DNA of 30,892 bases from an uncultured Oscillibacter sp. (GTDB taxonomy: Bacteria > Bacillota > Clostridia > Oscillospirales > Oscillospiraceae): positions 1 through 30,892 of the forward strand of contig CAJUQM010000033.1 of assembly GCA_910588005.1 (NCBI GenBank). Direction: 5' to 3'. Positions 7,163 to 15,439 of this stretch are shown here, piece by piece. A program made the translations under genes and the position numbers. The first letter of the stretch is position 1. Every line of letters starts with the position of its first letter. Below the pieces are notes generated by a model, which did no database searches, was not told where the DNA came from, and worked only from the letters and a program-made list of their open reading frames with translations.

Positions 7163-7843
7163 ATGCGTTATGGGACCGTGATCCCGGGCCGTTTTGTGGA
7201 CCGGCCCAACCGCTTTGTGGCCCACGTGGAGACGGAGGAAGGACTCCAGACCGTCCACGTGAAGAACACAGGCCGGTGCCGGGAGCTGCTTGTTCCCGGA
7301 GCGGCAGTCTATTTGGAGCGGGGAGACCGTCCGGGCAGAAAAACCGCCTTTGACCTCATTGCTGTAGAGAAGGGGGAGCGGCTTGTCAACATGGATGCGC
7401 AGGCCCCCAATAAGGTCTTTAAAGAGTGGGTGGCGTCGGGCGGATTTTCACCGGAGGCGGTGGAAGTGCACCCGGAATTTACATATGGGGCATCCCGGCT
7501 GGATTTTTGCCTGGAGACGGCCTCAGGCCGCCATCTGGTGGAGGTGAAGGGCGTGACGCTGGAGGAGGGCGGCGCGGCCCGGTTTCCGGACGCCCCCACG
7601 GAACGGGGCGTGAAGCACATCCGGGAATTGCAGCGGGCGGCGGAAGCCGGTCTGGAAGCCACATTGCTCTTTGTGATCCAGATGGAGAATATCCGGACTA
7701 TGGCGCCCAACGATGAGACCCACCCCGCCTTCGGCGCGGCGCTGCGGGAGGCGGCGGCGCGGGGGGTAAGGGTTTGTGCTTGGGATTGTACGGTTGCGCC
7801 GGACAGGATTGCCATCCGCCGGCCTGTGCCGGTCATTCTGTGA
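7163..7843 (+). CDS. sfsA: SfsA family DNA-binding protein/nuclease
   Basis: At 226 residues it is the usual SfsA length. An N-terminal OB-fold-like part contains K-N-T-G-R-C-R-E-L-L (about residues 34-43). The C-terminal PD-(D/E)xK-like core shows Asp114 in S-R-L-D-F and the pair Glu127/Lys129 in V-E-V-K-G-V-T-L. SfsA was named for maltose gene stimulation in E. coli and has since been proposed to be a nuclease; its role in Firmicutes is not settled. GGAAAGGAG precedes the ATG. It is followed after 40 bases by mntP in the same direction. Confidence 0.93.
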   Translation: MRYGTVIPGRFVDRPNRFVAHVETEEGLQTVHVKNTGRCRELLVPGAAVYLERGDRPGRKTAFDLIAVEKGERLVNMDAQAPNKVFKEWVASGGFSPEAVEVHPEFTYGASRLDFCLETASGRHLVEVKGVTLEEGGAARFPDAPTERGVKHIRELQRAAEAGLEATLLFVIQMENIRTMAPNDETHPAFGAALREAAARGVRVCAWDCTVAPDRIAIRRPVPVIL

Positions 7844-7883
7844 GGGACCGCGTTTTTTCAGAACGCAAGAAGGAGTGCTGTCT

Positions 7884-8456
7884 ATGAGTTTTTTAGAGCT
7901 GCTTTTGATCAGCGTGGGGCTTTCTATGGACGCCTTTGCCGTGGCAATCTGCCAGGGACTGTCCATGACCCGGCTCAACTGGCGCCGCGCCGGGGTGATT
8001 GCGCTGTTTTTCGGCGGATTCCAGGCCGCCATGCCCGTGTTGGGGTGGGCGCTGGGATTCCGCTTCGCCGTGCATATTCAGGAGTTTGACCACTGGGTGG
8101 CCTTTTTGCTGTTGGGGCTGATCGGCGGTAACATGATACGGGAGGCCCTGGGACCGGAGGAGGCGGAGGAGACGCCCTGTGCTGCCGGGCAGCTGGACCT
8201 GCGGCAGCTTTTTTTGATGGCGGTGGCCACCAGCATCGACGCCCTGGCGGTGGGTGTGACTTTTGCCTTTTTGGAGGTCCTTATTGTTCCGGCCGCGTCT
8301 GTCATCGGCGCCACCACCTTCTGCCTGTCCCTGGTGGGTGTGGCCGTGGGCAATTTCTTCGGGACCCGGTACAAGCGGCGGGCGGAGCTGTCCGGCGGCG
8401 TGATCTTGATTCTTTTGGGGATCAAGATCCTGCTGGAGCACCTGGGCATATTCTGA
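7884..8456 (+). CDS. mntP: Manganese efflux pump MntP
   Basis: A 190-residue membrane protein with six predicted helices in two halves. Each half carries the family motif: S-M-D-A-F-A-V-A near residue 14 and A-T-S-I-D-A-L-A-V-G in the second half. The Asp residues in these motifs lie in the Mn2+ path. It exports excess Mn2+ from the cytoplasm. The ATG at 7884 follows AAGGAG; the open frame extends upstream into sfsA but without a start that fits. The 40-bp gap is too short for the manganese (yybP-ykoY) riboswitch that controls many mntP genes, so expression probably follows sfsA. Confidence 0.93.
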   Translation: MSFLELLLISVGLSMDAFAVAICQGLSMTRLNWRRAGVIALFFGGFQAAMPVLGWALGFRFAVHIQEFDHWVAFLLLGLIGGNMIREALGPEEAEETPCAAGQLDLRQLFLMAVATSIDALAVGVTFAFLEVLIVPAASVIGATTFCLSLVGVAVGNFFGTRYKRRAELSGGVILILLGIKILLEHLGIF

Positions 8457-8473
8457 TGCGGAGAGGAGATCTC

Positions 8474-8674
8474 ATGGAATTTGCAAAAGAGGAACTGGCG
8501 GAGGCAAAGCGGCAGATTGATTCCACACTGCACAAGCTGCGGCAGACGCGAAAGACCCTGGAGGCCAAAGGACAGCCGGAGCGGTACAGATCGCAGATTA
8601 CATTGGCGGCGAGGAGAATACGGGCATTTGAGATCGCGCTTTCCCTTATTGAATGTGAGCTGGAGCGGAAGTAA
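8474..8674 (+). CDS. Small coiled-coil protein of unknown function
   Basis: A 66-residue, charged, all-helical protein: heptad-like Leu/Ile spacing with many Lys, Arg and Glu, and no membrane segment or Cys. The ATG at 8474 is preferred because GAGAGGAG lies five bases before it. A second in-frame ATG at 8456 overlaps the mntP stop but has no binding site of its own. It is probably the last gene of the sfsA-mntP transcript. No family recognised. Confidence 0.7.
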   Translation: MEFAKEELAEAKRQIDSTLHKLRQTRKTLEAKGQPERYRSQITLAARRIRAFEIALSLIECELERK

Positions 8675-8728
8675 GGGGCGGTTGGCGTGTGGAAATGACC
8701 GATAGGCTGCATTTGGAACGGTAGGGGC

Positions 8729-8758
8729 AAAAAACAGCGCGGCTGGCATCAGCCGCGC
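8729..8758 (-). terminator. Terminator of the DUF6194 gene
   Basis: GCGCGGCTG and CAGCCGCGC form a perfect 9-bp stem with loop ATGC (minus strand), followed by TGTTTTTT. The stem may also slow plus-strand transcripts from mntP, but no T-run follows on that side. Confidence 0.8.
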
Positions 8759-8763
8759 CTTGG

Positions 8764-9213
8764 CTATTTTATCCGTTTGGCATAGTTCTCCCTGGCGTGT
8801 TCATAGCCTTCCCTGATCAGAGGTTTTAGCTCCTCGAAGGTCTGCCGGGATGGATTCAAAGCGCAGATCCAGCCCATCCAAGCATAGACGGGATGCGGCA
8901 AAAGCCGGTCCAATTCGGAGAAATCATAGGGCAACGGCACAACCCCGCCTTTGGGAGGGCGTTGGGGCAGGGGACCGAAAAGGCGCTGGAAGGTCTCCCG
9001 CCGCAGACCGAGATTGACACGCCAGATGCCGGGCCGGTTCAAGTGGGAACTCCTGTCATTTTCTCCGTCCTTTTCCTTGACGGTCAGGACATAGACGCCG
9101 CGCTTTAACTTGCGGCCGGGGTTGTAAAAGACGCCCCGCTCACCCCAGCTGGAGATCAGGACAGTCCCCTCCAGGCTTTGCAGGCAGTAGTCAAGAGTTT
9201 CATCAGGCGTCAT
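8764..9213 (-). CDS. DUF6194 family protein
   Basis: A 149-residue soluble protein. The central N-R-P-G-I-W-R-V-N-L and the C-terminal H-P-V-Y-A-W-M-G-W-I-C and N-P-S-R-Q-T-F-E-E-L-K blocks fit the DUF6194 family as I remember it. That family has no known biochemical role. I place the start at the ATG at 9213, where AGAGGAGGTG lies seven bases upstream. It is a single-gene transcript with its own promoter and terminator. Confidence 0.8.
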   Translation of the reverse strand: MTPDETLDYCLQSLEGTVLISSWGERGVFYNPGRKLKRGVYVLTVKEKDGENDRSSHLNRPGIWRVNLGLRRETFQRLFGPLPQRPPKGGVVPLPYDFSELDRLLPHPVYAWMGWICALNPSRQTFEELKPLIREGYEHARENYAKRIK

Positions 9214-9246
9214 GGCGGCACCTCCTCTCCACAACTTCATGATGCC

Positions 9247-9275
9247 ATCATACCACGGTGGAGGGGGCTTGTCTA
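9247..9275 (-). promoter_or_regulatory. Promoter of the DUF6194 gene
   Basis: On the minus strand TAGACA (9275-9270), a 17-bp spacer, then TATGAT (9252-9247). It lies 33 bases before the start codon. Confidence 0.7.
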
Positions 9276-9646
9276 CAATAATGCGCGGAACCGGCGGAAG
9301 ACTTATATAGAGTACAGGCGGTCCCGCAGGTTGACCGGGAGGGATTGAAAGGGACCTGCCCCTGTGCTGCAATCAGGACGGTCAGCCGGAATTTTGATGC
9401 GCGGAAAGCCGCCGGCGGAAGGTGCGGACGGATTCGTTAAAGGCTGTGCCGGCTGCATCGCTGCCAGTGCACACCGTGCCGTGGCATGAGACGGGATGGT
9501 CCGGGGGGCCGGACGGCTGCTTAACCCGACTGTTCAGAGATGTATAAAGCGGAGCGGCGGCGCAAGACTGAGGAGAGACACCTGCGCCGCTCCGGATATT
9601 CAGCGGGAATGCCGCCATACCGATTTTTTTGACAAGGAGAACCGCC
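9276..9646. other. Intergenic region with a strong hairpin before the PHP gene
   Basis: No convincing gene is present. The main feature is a 10-bp perfect stem, CGGAGCGGCG (9550-9559) with CGCCGCTCCG (9585-9594). It lies 52 bases before the PHP-gene start and has no T-run, so it is not a simple terminator. A TATAAA at 9543-9548 could be a -10 box for the PHP gene, with a poor -35. Confidence 0.45.
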
Positions 9647-10891
9647 ATGTACGCCGCAGACCTTCATATCCACTCCAGGTTCTCCCGGGCGACCAGCCGG
9701 GACTGCGATCTTGCCCATCTGGACTGGTGGGCGCGCCGCAAGGGCATCGGCCTGCTGGGCACCGGGGATTTTACCCACCCGGCTTGGCGGGCGGAGCTGC
9801 GGGACCAGCTGGTTCCGGCGGGAGAGGGCGTTTATACGCTCCGGGAGCCGTTTCGCCTGCCGGGAGAGGGCGAGCCTCCCCGGTTTGTCATTACCGGGGA
9901 GATCAGCTCCATCTATAAACGGGCGGGAAAGACCCGCCGGGTTCACAATTTGATCCTCCTTCCCAGCCTGGAGGCGGCGGATCTTCTCTCTGCCCGGCTG
10001 GAGAGAGTGGGCAATCTCCACTCCGACGGCAGGCCGATTCTGGGACTGGACAGCCGGGATCTGCTGGAGATGACCCTGGAGGCGTGCCCGTCGGCGGAGC
10101 TGATTCCCGCCCATGTCTGGACGCCGCATTTCTCCATGTTTGGAGCCTTCACCGGATTTGACACGGTGGAGAGCTGCTTTGGGGATCTGACGGCCCATAT
10201 CCATGCAGTGGAGACGGGGCTTTCCTCAGATCCGCCTATGAATTGGCGGGTTCCCGCCCTGGATGGGCTGACGCTGGTCTCCAATTCAGACGCCCACTCT
10301 CCCTCAAAGCTGGGCCGGGAGGCAAATTTGTTGGACACGGACCGGAGCTATCCCGCTTTGGTGGAGGCCATCCGTACAGGGACAGGCTTTGGCGGTACAA
10401 TCGAATTTTTTCCGGAGGAGGGGAAATACCATTTGGACGGCCACCGGAACTGCGGCATATGTCTTGCCCCCCGGGAGACCATGGCCCGGAAGGGACGATG
10501 CCCGGTGTGCGGGAAGAAACTGACCGTGGGGGTGGAGCACCGGGTAGAAGAGCTGGCGGCCCGCCAGGCGGATTTCCGCCCTCCGGATGCCAAGCCCTTT
10601 CAGCGCTTGGCTCCTCTGCCGGAGGTCATTGCCGCCTCGGAGGGCTTTTCCGCGGCGGGGAAGAAGACAGCCGCTCTGTATGAGGCCCTGCTCCGGGAGG
10701 TGGGGCCGGAGTTCTATATCCTGCGGGAAGCCTCCCTGCCGGAGATCGCCCAAGCCGCCGGTCCCTGTGTGGCGGAGGGCATCCGCCGGCTGCGGCGGGG
10801 GCAGGTGGAGCTGCGGGCGGGATTTGACGGGGCGTATGGAACCATCTCTCTGCTCTCTCCCGAGGAACGGGAAACGCTGAAATCATCTTAA
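9647..10891 (+). CDS. Endonuclease Q-like PHP-domain protein
   Basis: A 414-residue protein. It begins with the PHP metal motif D-L-H-I-H-S (His7, His9) and has further metal ligands in P-A-H-V-W-T-P-H and S-N-S-D-A-H-S. A four-Cys zinc site follows at Cys269, Cys272, Cys285 and Cys288, then a C-terminal helical region. This layout matches the EndoQ family, which nicks DNA 5' to deaminated bases (uracil, hypoxanthine) in Archaea and some Bacteria. The ATG at 9647 follows AAGGAG; an upstream TTG at 9629 is in frame but lacks a binding site. It stands alone with a terminator behind it. EndoQ activity is inferred from the family only. Confidence 0.85.
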   Translation: MYAADLHIHSRFSRATSRDCDLAHLDWWARRKGIGLLGTGDFTHPAWRAELRDQLVPAGEGVYTLREPFRLPGEGEPPRFVITGEISSIYKRAGKTRRVHNLILLPSLEAADLLSARLERVGNLHSDGRPILGLDSRDLLEMTLEACPSAELIPAHVWTPHFSMFGAFTGFDTVESCFGDLTAHIHAVETGLSSDPPMNWRVPALDGLTLVSNSDAHSPSKLGREANLLDTDRSYPALVEAIRTGTGFGGTIEFFPEEGKYHLDGHRNCGICLAPRETMARKGRCPVCGKKLTVGVEHRVEELAARQADFRPPDAKPFQRLAPLPEVIAASEGFSAAGKKTAALYEALLREVGPEFYILREASLPEIAQAAGPCVAEGIRRLRRGQVELRAGFDGAYGTISLLSPEERETLKSS

Positions 10892-10896
10892 ATACC

Positions 10897-10924
10897 AAGC
10901 CCTCCGGCTATTGCCGGAGGGCTT
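10897..10924. terminator. Hairpin terminator between convergent genes
   Basis: AAGCCCTCCGGC and its exact complement form a 12-bp stem with a four-base loop. T-runs are weak on both sides, so termination efficiency is uncertain. Confidence 0.65.
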
Positions 10925-10932
10925 GATGCCGT

Positions 10933-12240
10933 TTATCCTCGGTTTAATCCCTCGATGTAGTTGACAAACTGCTGGGCTACCCGGCCGGAGAAATTACCGT
11001 GGCGGACCTCCCAGGTGTTGGCCAGGGCCAGCAGCTCCTGTTCCTCCATTCGGACTCCCTGCCGGGCCGCCAGGGCAAGCACAATGGACTGGTACTCCTT
11101 GGGCGTGGGGGCGTTGTAGTTGATGGTGACGCCAAACCGGGCGGAGAGGGACAGCTTTTCCTCCATGGTGTCGGAGCGGTGGATATCGCCATGGTGTTCC
11201 AGATCTGTGCGGTCGTTCCAGGTCTCCCGGATGAGATGGCGGCGGTTGGAGGTGGCGTAGATCAGCACGTTGTCCGGCCGGGTTTCCACGCCGCCCTCGA
11301 TGACTGCCTTTAAAAATTTGTACTCCACCTCGTTTTCCTCAAAGGAGAGGTCGTCAATAAAGACGATGAAACGGTAGTTGCGGTTTTTCACCTGGGAGAT
11401 TACGTTGGAGAGTTCGCCGAACTGGTGTTTGTAGATCTCAATCATTCGCAGGCCCCTGCCATAGTACTCGTTGACCAGGGCTTTGACGCTGGTGGACTTT
11501 CCGGTGCCGGCGTCGCCATAGAGCAATACGTTGTTGGCGGGCTTTCCGTCCAGAAAGGCCTCGGTATTCCGGCGCAGCTCCTGTTTTTGCCGTTCGTAAC
11601 CCAGCAGGTCCTCCAGCATGACGCGGTCCGCGTTGGTAATGGGGAGGAACTCCAGATCCCCTCCGCCGCCGTGGACGCGGAAGGCCCGGTTCATGGCAAA
11701 GAGGCCGAAGCCGTACTGCCGGTAATAGCTGGTCATCAAAGAGAAAATATCCTCCTCGTCCCGGGCCTGGGACAGAGCGCGGCTGAGAATGCGCACCTGC
11801 CAACTGATATCCCGGTTGTACATCTGCTCCCGCTTGGGCAGGGAGAGGTAATGGGAAATGGAGGTGAAGCAGCGGATGCCCAGGTCTTTTTCCACAGGGG
11901 AGAAGTCATAGTGGAACAGGCGGCGGAAGATGGCGAAGTCGCTTTTGACAAAGTCGTTGATACTGCCCTCCCGGCAGGCGGTCCGCTCACAGGTGAGAGT
12001 AAAGGCGTTCTTATGGGTCATCAGCAGCCAGGTGAGGTAGCAGTGCCACAGGTTCTCGTCAAACCCGCAGACGGCGCTCAACTCTAAAAGCCGCTTGATC
12101 TCCGCATAGATCCGCCGGACCAGATCCTCCTGGGAAAAGCCGCCCTGTTCCCAGTCCCGAAGGATCTGGGAGAGGCGGAGGAGGATGCTGTTCTCCCCCA
12201 GGTCGCTGTACATCAAGAGCCGTGCTGTATCACGGTACAT
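10933..12240 (-). CDS. DUF815 AAA-type ATPase
   Basis: A 435-residue protein with a helical N-terminal half (about 1-200) and an AAA ATPase half. Walker A is G-D-A-G-T-G-K-S-T at about residue 241 and Walker B is F-I-V-F-I-D-D near residue 295, followed by S-N-R-R-H-L sensor-like sequence. DUF815 ATPases are widespread in Clostridia, and their substrate is unknown. The ATG at 12240 has AAAGGAAG upstream; the frame continues further but overlaps ilvD. The gene starts 49 bases after ilvD with no terminator between them, so it may be read through from the ilv promoter, although it has no evident link to amino acid synthesis. Confidence 0.88.
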   Translation of the reverse strand: MYRDTARLLMYSDLGENSILLRLSQILRDWEQGGFSQEDLVRRIYAEIKRLLELSAVCGFDENLWHCYLTWLLMTHKNAFTLTCERTACREGSINDFVKSDFAIFRRLFHYDFSPVEKDLGIRCFTSISHYLSLPKREQMYNRDISWQVRILSRALSQARDEEDIFSLMTSYYRQYGFGLFAMNRAFRVHGGGGDLEFLPITNADRVMLEDLLGYERQKQELRRNTEAFLDGKPANNVLLYGDAGTGKSTSVKALVNEYYGRGLRMIEIYKHQFGELSNVISQVKNRNYRFIVFIDDLSFEENEVEYKFLKAVIEGGVETRPDNVLIYATSNRRHLIRETWNDRTDLEHHGDIHRSDTMEEKLSLSARFGVTINYNAPTPKEYQSIVLALAARQGVRMEEQELLALANTWEVRHGNFSGRVAQQFVNYIEGLNRG

Positions 12241-12289
12241 GTTCGCCACTTCCTTTTGCGTTTTTTCTGAATCAGGCTTGCTGCGGGGA

Positions 12290-13951
12290 TCAATCCAAAA
12301 CGGCGCCCCTGTCGGCAGAGGAGACCAGCTTGGCGTACCGGGCCAGATACCCGGTCTTGACCTTGGACCCCGGACAGGTCCACTTGGCCCGCCGGGCGGC
12401 CAGTTCGCCATCCGGTACTTTCAGCGTGATGCTGTGGGCGGGAATATCGATGGCGATGAGATCGCCCTCCTCCACCAGGCCGATGGGACCGCCGGCGGCG
12501 GCCTCCGGAGAGACGTGGCCAATGGACGCGCCTCTGGTGGCACCGGAAAAACGGCCGTCGGTGATGAGGGCCACGTCTTTGTCCAATCCCATGCCGGCAA
12601 TGGCGGAGGTGGGATTCAGCATCTCCCGCATACCGGGACCGCCCCGGGGTCCCTCGTAGCGGATGACAACCACGTCTCCGGGCTTGATCGCTCCGGCGTA
12701 TATGGCCTTGATGGCCTCCTCCTCACTGTCAAAAACCCGGGCAGGACCTTGGTGGACCATCATCTCGGGAGCCACGGCGGACTGTTTTACCACGCATCCG
12801 TCGGGGGCCAGGTTGCCCTTGAGGACGGCGATGCCGCCGGTTTTGGAGTAGGGATTTTCAATGGGGCGGATCAGCTCCCTGTCCCGGTTTGCCGCTCCGG
12901 CCAAATTTTCCGCCAGGGTTTTGCCGGTACAGGTGAGGAGAGAGGTGTCCAGGAGATCCGCCTTACAGAGTTCCGCCATCACGGCGTACACGCCGCCGGC
13001 GCGGTCCAGATCCTCCATATAGGTGTCGCCGGCGGGTGCCAGATGGCAGAGGTTGGGGGTTTTGGAGGAGATCTCGTTGGCCATGTCAAAACTCAGCTCA
13101 ATGCCGCATTCGTGGGCGATGGCGGGCAGGTGGAGCATGGTGTTGGTAGAGCAGCCCAGGGCCATATCCACGGTTTCCGCATTGTGGAAGGCGGCGGCGG
13201 TCATGATGTCCCGGGGACAGATGTTTCGATTCACCAGCTCCATGACCTGTGCGCCCGCGCGTTTGGCAAGGCGCAGGCGGGCGGAATACACCGCCGGGAT
13301 GGTGCCGTTGCCCGGCAGGGCCATGCCGATGGCCTCGGTGAGGCAGTTCATGGAGTTGGCGGTGTACATGCCGGAACAGGAGCCGCAGGTGGGGCAGGCG
13401 TGATTTTCGTACTCCTCCACTTCCCCTTCGTCCAGCTTTCCGGCATAGTAAGCGCCCACGGCCTCAAACATGTGGGACAGGCAGGTGCGGCGGCCGTCGT
13501 TCAGGGTTCCGGCCAGCATCGGCCCGCCGGAAACGAAAATGGCGGGTACGTTTACCCGGGCGGCGGCCATCAAAAGGCCCGGCACATTTTTATCACAGTT
13601 GGGGATCATGACCAGCCCATCAAACTGGTGGGCCATAGCCATGGCCTCCGTGGAGTCGGCGATGAGGTCCCGGGTGACCAGGGAGTACTTCATGCCCACG
13701 TGGCCCATGGCGATGCCGTCGCACACGGCAATGGCGGGAAACTCTATGGGCGTGCCCCCGGCGGCCCGGACTCCGGCCTTAACCGCCTCGGCGATTTTGT
13801 CCAGGTTCATGTGGCCGGGAACGATCTCGTTATAGGAGCAGACCACGCCGATCAGGGGCCGCTCCAGCTCCTCCTTGGTGTAGCCCAGGGCATAGAGCAA
13901 AGAGCGGTTGGGGGCGGCGGGGATGCCGCGTTTTGCAACGTCGCTTCTCAT
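12290..13951 (-). CDS. ilvD: Dihydroxy-acid dehydratase
   Basis: This enzyme dehydrates 2,3-dihydroxy acids to the 2-keto acids that precede valine, isoleucine and (through ketoisovalerate) leucine. The 553 residues match the family length. Iron-sulfur ligands are visible: Cys119 in P-N-C-D-K-N-V-P-G and the cluster C-P-T-C-G-S-C (Cys186, 189, 192). The C-terminal active-site region T-D-G-R-F-S-G-A-T-R-G is intact. GGAG lies about eight bases before the ATG at 13951. It follows ilvC after 26 bases in the same operon. Confidence 0.97.
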   Translation of the reverse strand: MRSDVAKRGIPAAPNRSLLYALGYTKEELERPLIGVVCSYNEIVPGHMNLDKIAEAVKAGVRAAGGTPIEFPAIAVCDGIAMGHVGMKYSLVTRDLIADSTEAMAMAHQFDGLVMIPNCDKNVPGLLMAAARVNVPAIFVSGGPMLAGTLNDGRRTCLSHMFEAVGAYYAGKLDEGEVEEYENHACPTCGSCSGMYTANSMNCLTEAIGMALPGNGTIPAVYSARLRLAKRAGAQVMELVNRNICPRDIMTAAAFHNAETVDMALGCSTNTMLHLPAIAHECGIELSFDMANEISSKTPNLCHLAPAGDTYMEDLDRAGGVYAVMAELCKADLLDTSLLTCTGKTLAENLAGAANRDRELIRPIENPYSKTGGIAVLKGNLAPDGCVVKQSAVAPEMMVHQGPARVFDSEEEAIKAIYAGAIKPGDVVVIRYEGPRGGPGMREMLNPTSAIAGMGLDKDVALITDGRFSGATRGASIGHVSPEAAAGGPIGLVEEGDLIAIDIPAHSITLKVPDGELAARRAKWTCPGSKVKTGYLARYAKLVSSADRGAVLD

Positions 13952-13977
13952 AAATGTCTCCGTATTTTCAAAACGGT

Positions 13978-15000
13978 TTAGTTGGAGGCAGTATCCGGAT
14001 CGGTGTCATTTCCCCAGAGCATGTTGCGGCGCAGCTCGGCGCCCACTGTCTCCATGGGGTGCTTGGCCAGCTGCGCCCGCTTGGCGTTGAAGAAAGTGCG
14101 GCCAAAGCTCTTGTTCTCGGCGATCCAACGGCCGGCAAAGGTTCCGTCCTGAATGTCGGTGAGGACGGCCTTCATATTCTTTTTGGTCTCCTCATAGGGC
14201 AGGATGCGGCTGCCGGAGACATACTCGCCGAATTCCGCGGTGTCGGAGATCGAGTAGTTCATCATGGCGACACCGCCCTTGTTGATGAGATCGATGATGA
14301 GCTTCATCTCGTGAATGCACTCGAAATAGGCGTTTTCCGGGGCGTAACCGGCCTCTACCAGGGTCTCGAAGCCCAGCTTCATCAACTCCACCACGCCGCC
14401 GCAGAGGATGGCCTGCTCGCCAAAGAGGTCGGTTTCGGTCTCATCCTGGAAGGTGGTCTCCATCACGCCGCCCCGGGCGCAGCCGATCCCCGCGGCATAG
14501 GCCAGGCCGATGTCGACGGCCCTGCCGGTGGCGTTTTGCTCCACAGCCAGCAGGCAGGGAACGCCCTTGCCGCCCACATAGGTGGAACGAACAGTGTGGC
14601 CGGGACCTTTGGGGGCGATCATCAGCACGTCCACATCGGCGGGGGGAACGATCTGCTTGAAATGGATGTTGAACCCGTGGGCAAACATCAGGGCGTTTCC
14701 GGATTCCAGATAGGGGGCGATGTCCTGCTTATACAGGTCGGCCTGGGCCTCGTCGTTAACGAGGATCATAATAATATCGGCCCACTTTGCGGTCTCCGGT
14801 ACGCTCATAACCCGCACACCGGCGGCCTCCGCTTTGGACTGATTCCGGCTGCCGGGCCGCAGGCCCACGCAGACGTTGCAGCCGGACTCCTTTAGGTTCA
14901 GCGCGTGGGCGTGTCCCTGGGAGCCATAGCCGATAATACCGATTTTCTTTCCATCCAGCTTGCTCAGGTCACAGTCCTTCTCATAATACATGTTTGCCAT
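13978..15000 (-). CDS. ilvC: Ketol-acid reductoisomerase
   Basis: It converts acetolactate or acetohydroxybutyrate to the dihydroxy acid using NAD(P)H and Mg2+. At 340 residues it is a class I (short) enzyme. The Rossmann motif G-Y-G-S-Q-G-H-A-H-A begins near residue 25, and A-P-K-G-P-G-H-T-V-R and the acidic metal region D-E-T-E-T-D-L-F-G-E-Q are present. AAAGGAGG precedes the ATG at 15000. Upstream on the same strand lie an intrinsic terminator and a short ORF rich in branched-chain residues, suggesting attenuation. Confidence 0.97.
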   Translation of the reverse strand: MANMYYEKDCDLSKLDGKKIGIIGYGSQGHAHALNLKESGCNVCVGLRPGSRNQSKAEAAGVRVMSVPETAKWADIIMILVNDEAQADLYKQDIAPYLESGNALMFAHGFNIHFKQIVPPADVDVLMIAPKGPGHTVRSTYVGGKGVPCLLAVEQNATGRAVDIGLAYAAGIGCARGGVMETTFQDETETDLFGEQAILCGGVVELMKLGFETLVEAGYAPENAYFECIHEMKLIIDLINKGGVAMMNYSISDTAEFGEYVSGSRILPYEETKKNMKAVLTDIQDGTFAGRWIAENKSFGRTFFNAKRAQLAKHPMETVGAELRRNMLWGNDTDPDTASN

Positions 15001-15085
15001 ATTTGTAGTCCTCCTTTAGTTTGCTGTCGTCATATATCGTGCTACGCCATCGCTTGACGGCGATAGTACCAGACCGGCGGAACAG

Positions 15086-15121
15086 AAAAAAGTCCGTGGC
15101 CCTGGCCGGGTCACGGACTTT
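15086..15121 (-). terminator. Intrinsic terminator in the ilvC leader, candidate attenuator
   Basis: AAGTCCGTG and CACGGACTT pair perfectly over 9 bp, with GC-rich sequence in the loop, and a run of six T follows on the minus strand. It lies between the small leader ORF and ilvC, 85 bases before the ilvC start. A leader segment CGGGTC inside the small ORF could pair with GACCCG in its 5' half and so weaken the stem. Confidence 0.85.
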
Positions 15122-15160
15122 CAAACGTTCGGCGGCGGTTTCCGGCGGTTCCAACTTATA

Positions 15161-15298
15161 CTATCCTCTGCGGGAACCGGGACCCGTATTCGCTCTCTGC
15201 GCATGACCAGGCGCACTATTCTGTTTTCCGGTTATAATAACCAGAGCCAGAATAATGATAATCCCCAGAATGCTGTTGAGAGTGAGCATATTGGCCAT
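15161..15298 (-). CDS. 45-residue Ile/Leu/Val-rich leader peptide or small membrane protein
   Basis: The ATG at 15298 follows GAGGAGG with good spacing, and the frame ends with TAG. Residues 5-22 are almost all Leu, Ile or Val, including four Ile codons in a row and I-I-I-I-L-A-L-V-I-I. The tail is Gly/Pro/Arg-rich and hydrophilic. The ORF lies just after a promoter and just before a terminator and ilvC. This is the layout of branched-chain leader peptides such as ilvL, where ribosome stalling on scarce charged tRNA prevents termination. The alternative is a genuine single-pass membrane peptide, since such a segment is also a good membrane helix. I favour the leader role from position but cannot prove it. 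Confidence 0.65.
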   Translation of the reverse strand: MANMLTLNSILGIIIILALVIITGKQNSAPGHAQRANTGPGSRRG

Positions 15299-15330
15299 GG
15301 AAGCCTCCTCAATACCTGTCTTGTTTTGTC

Positions 15331-15359
15331 ATTATACCTGCCAACAGATGAAAGCGCAA
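15331..15359 (-). promoter_or_regulatory. Promoter of the ilv leader and operon
   Basis: On the minus strand the -10 is a perfect TATAAT (15336-15331) and the -35 is TTGCGC (15359-15354), with a 17-bp spacer. The leader ATG is 33 bases downstream. Confidence 0.7.
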
Positions 15360-15439
15360 TAAAAAAATTTGCTTGGCCGGCGATTATGGATGAATTTACG
15401 AATATATTCAGATAAAAAATCTGCTTTATAGTAAAATGC

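Noticed and set aside
7844..7883. Manganese riboswitch before mntP
   Set aside because: The gap after sfsA is only 40 bp and lacks the conserved motif.
9382..9648. 88-codon minus-strand frame before the PHP gene
   Set aside because: Irregular composition, no binding site, and it overlaps the start of the well-supported plus-strand gene.
12185..13981. 598-codon plus-strand frame opposite ilvD
   Set aside because: Shadow of ilvD; no binding site and unnatural composition.
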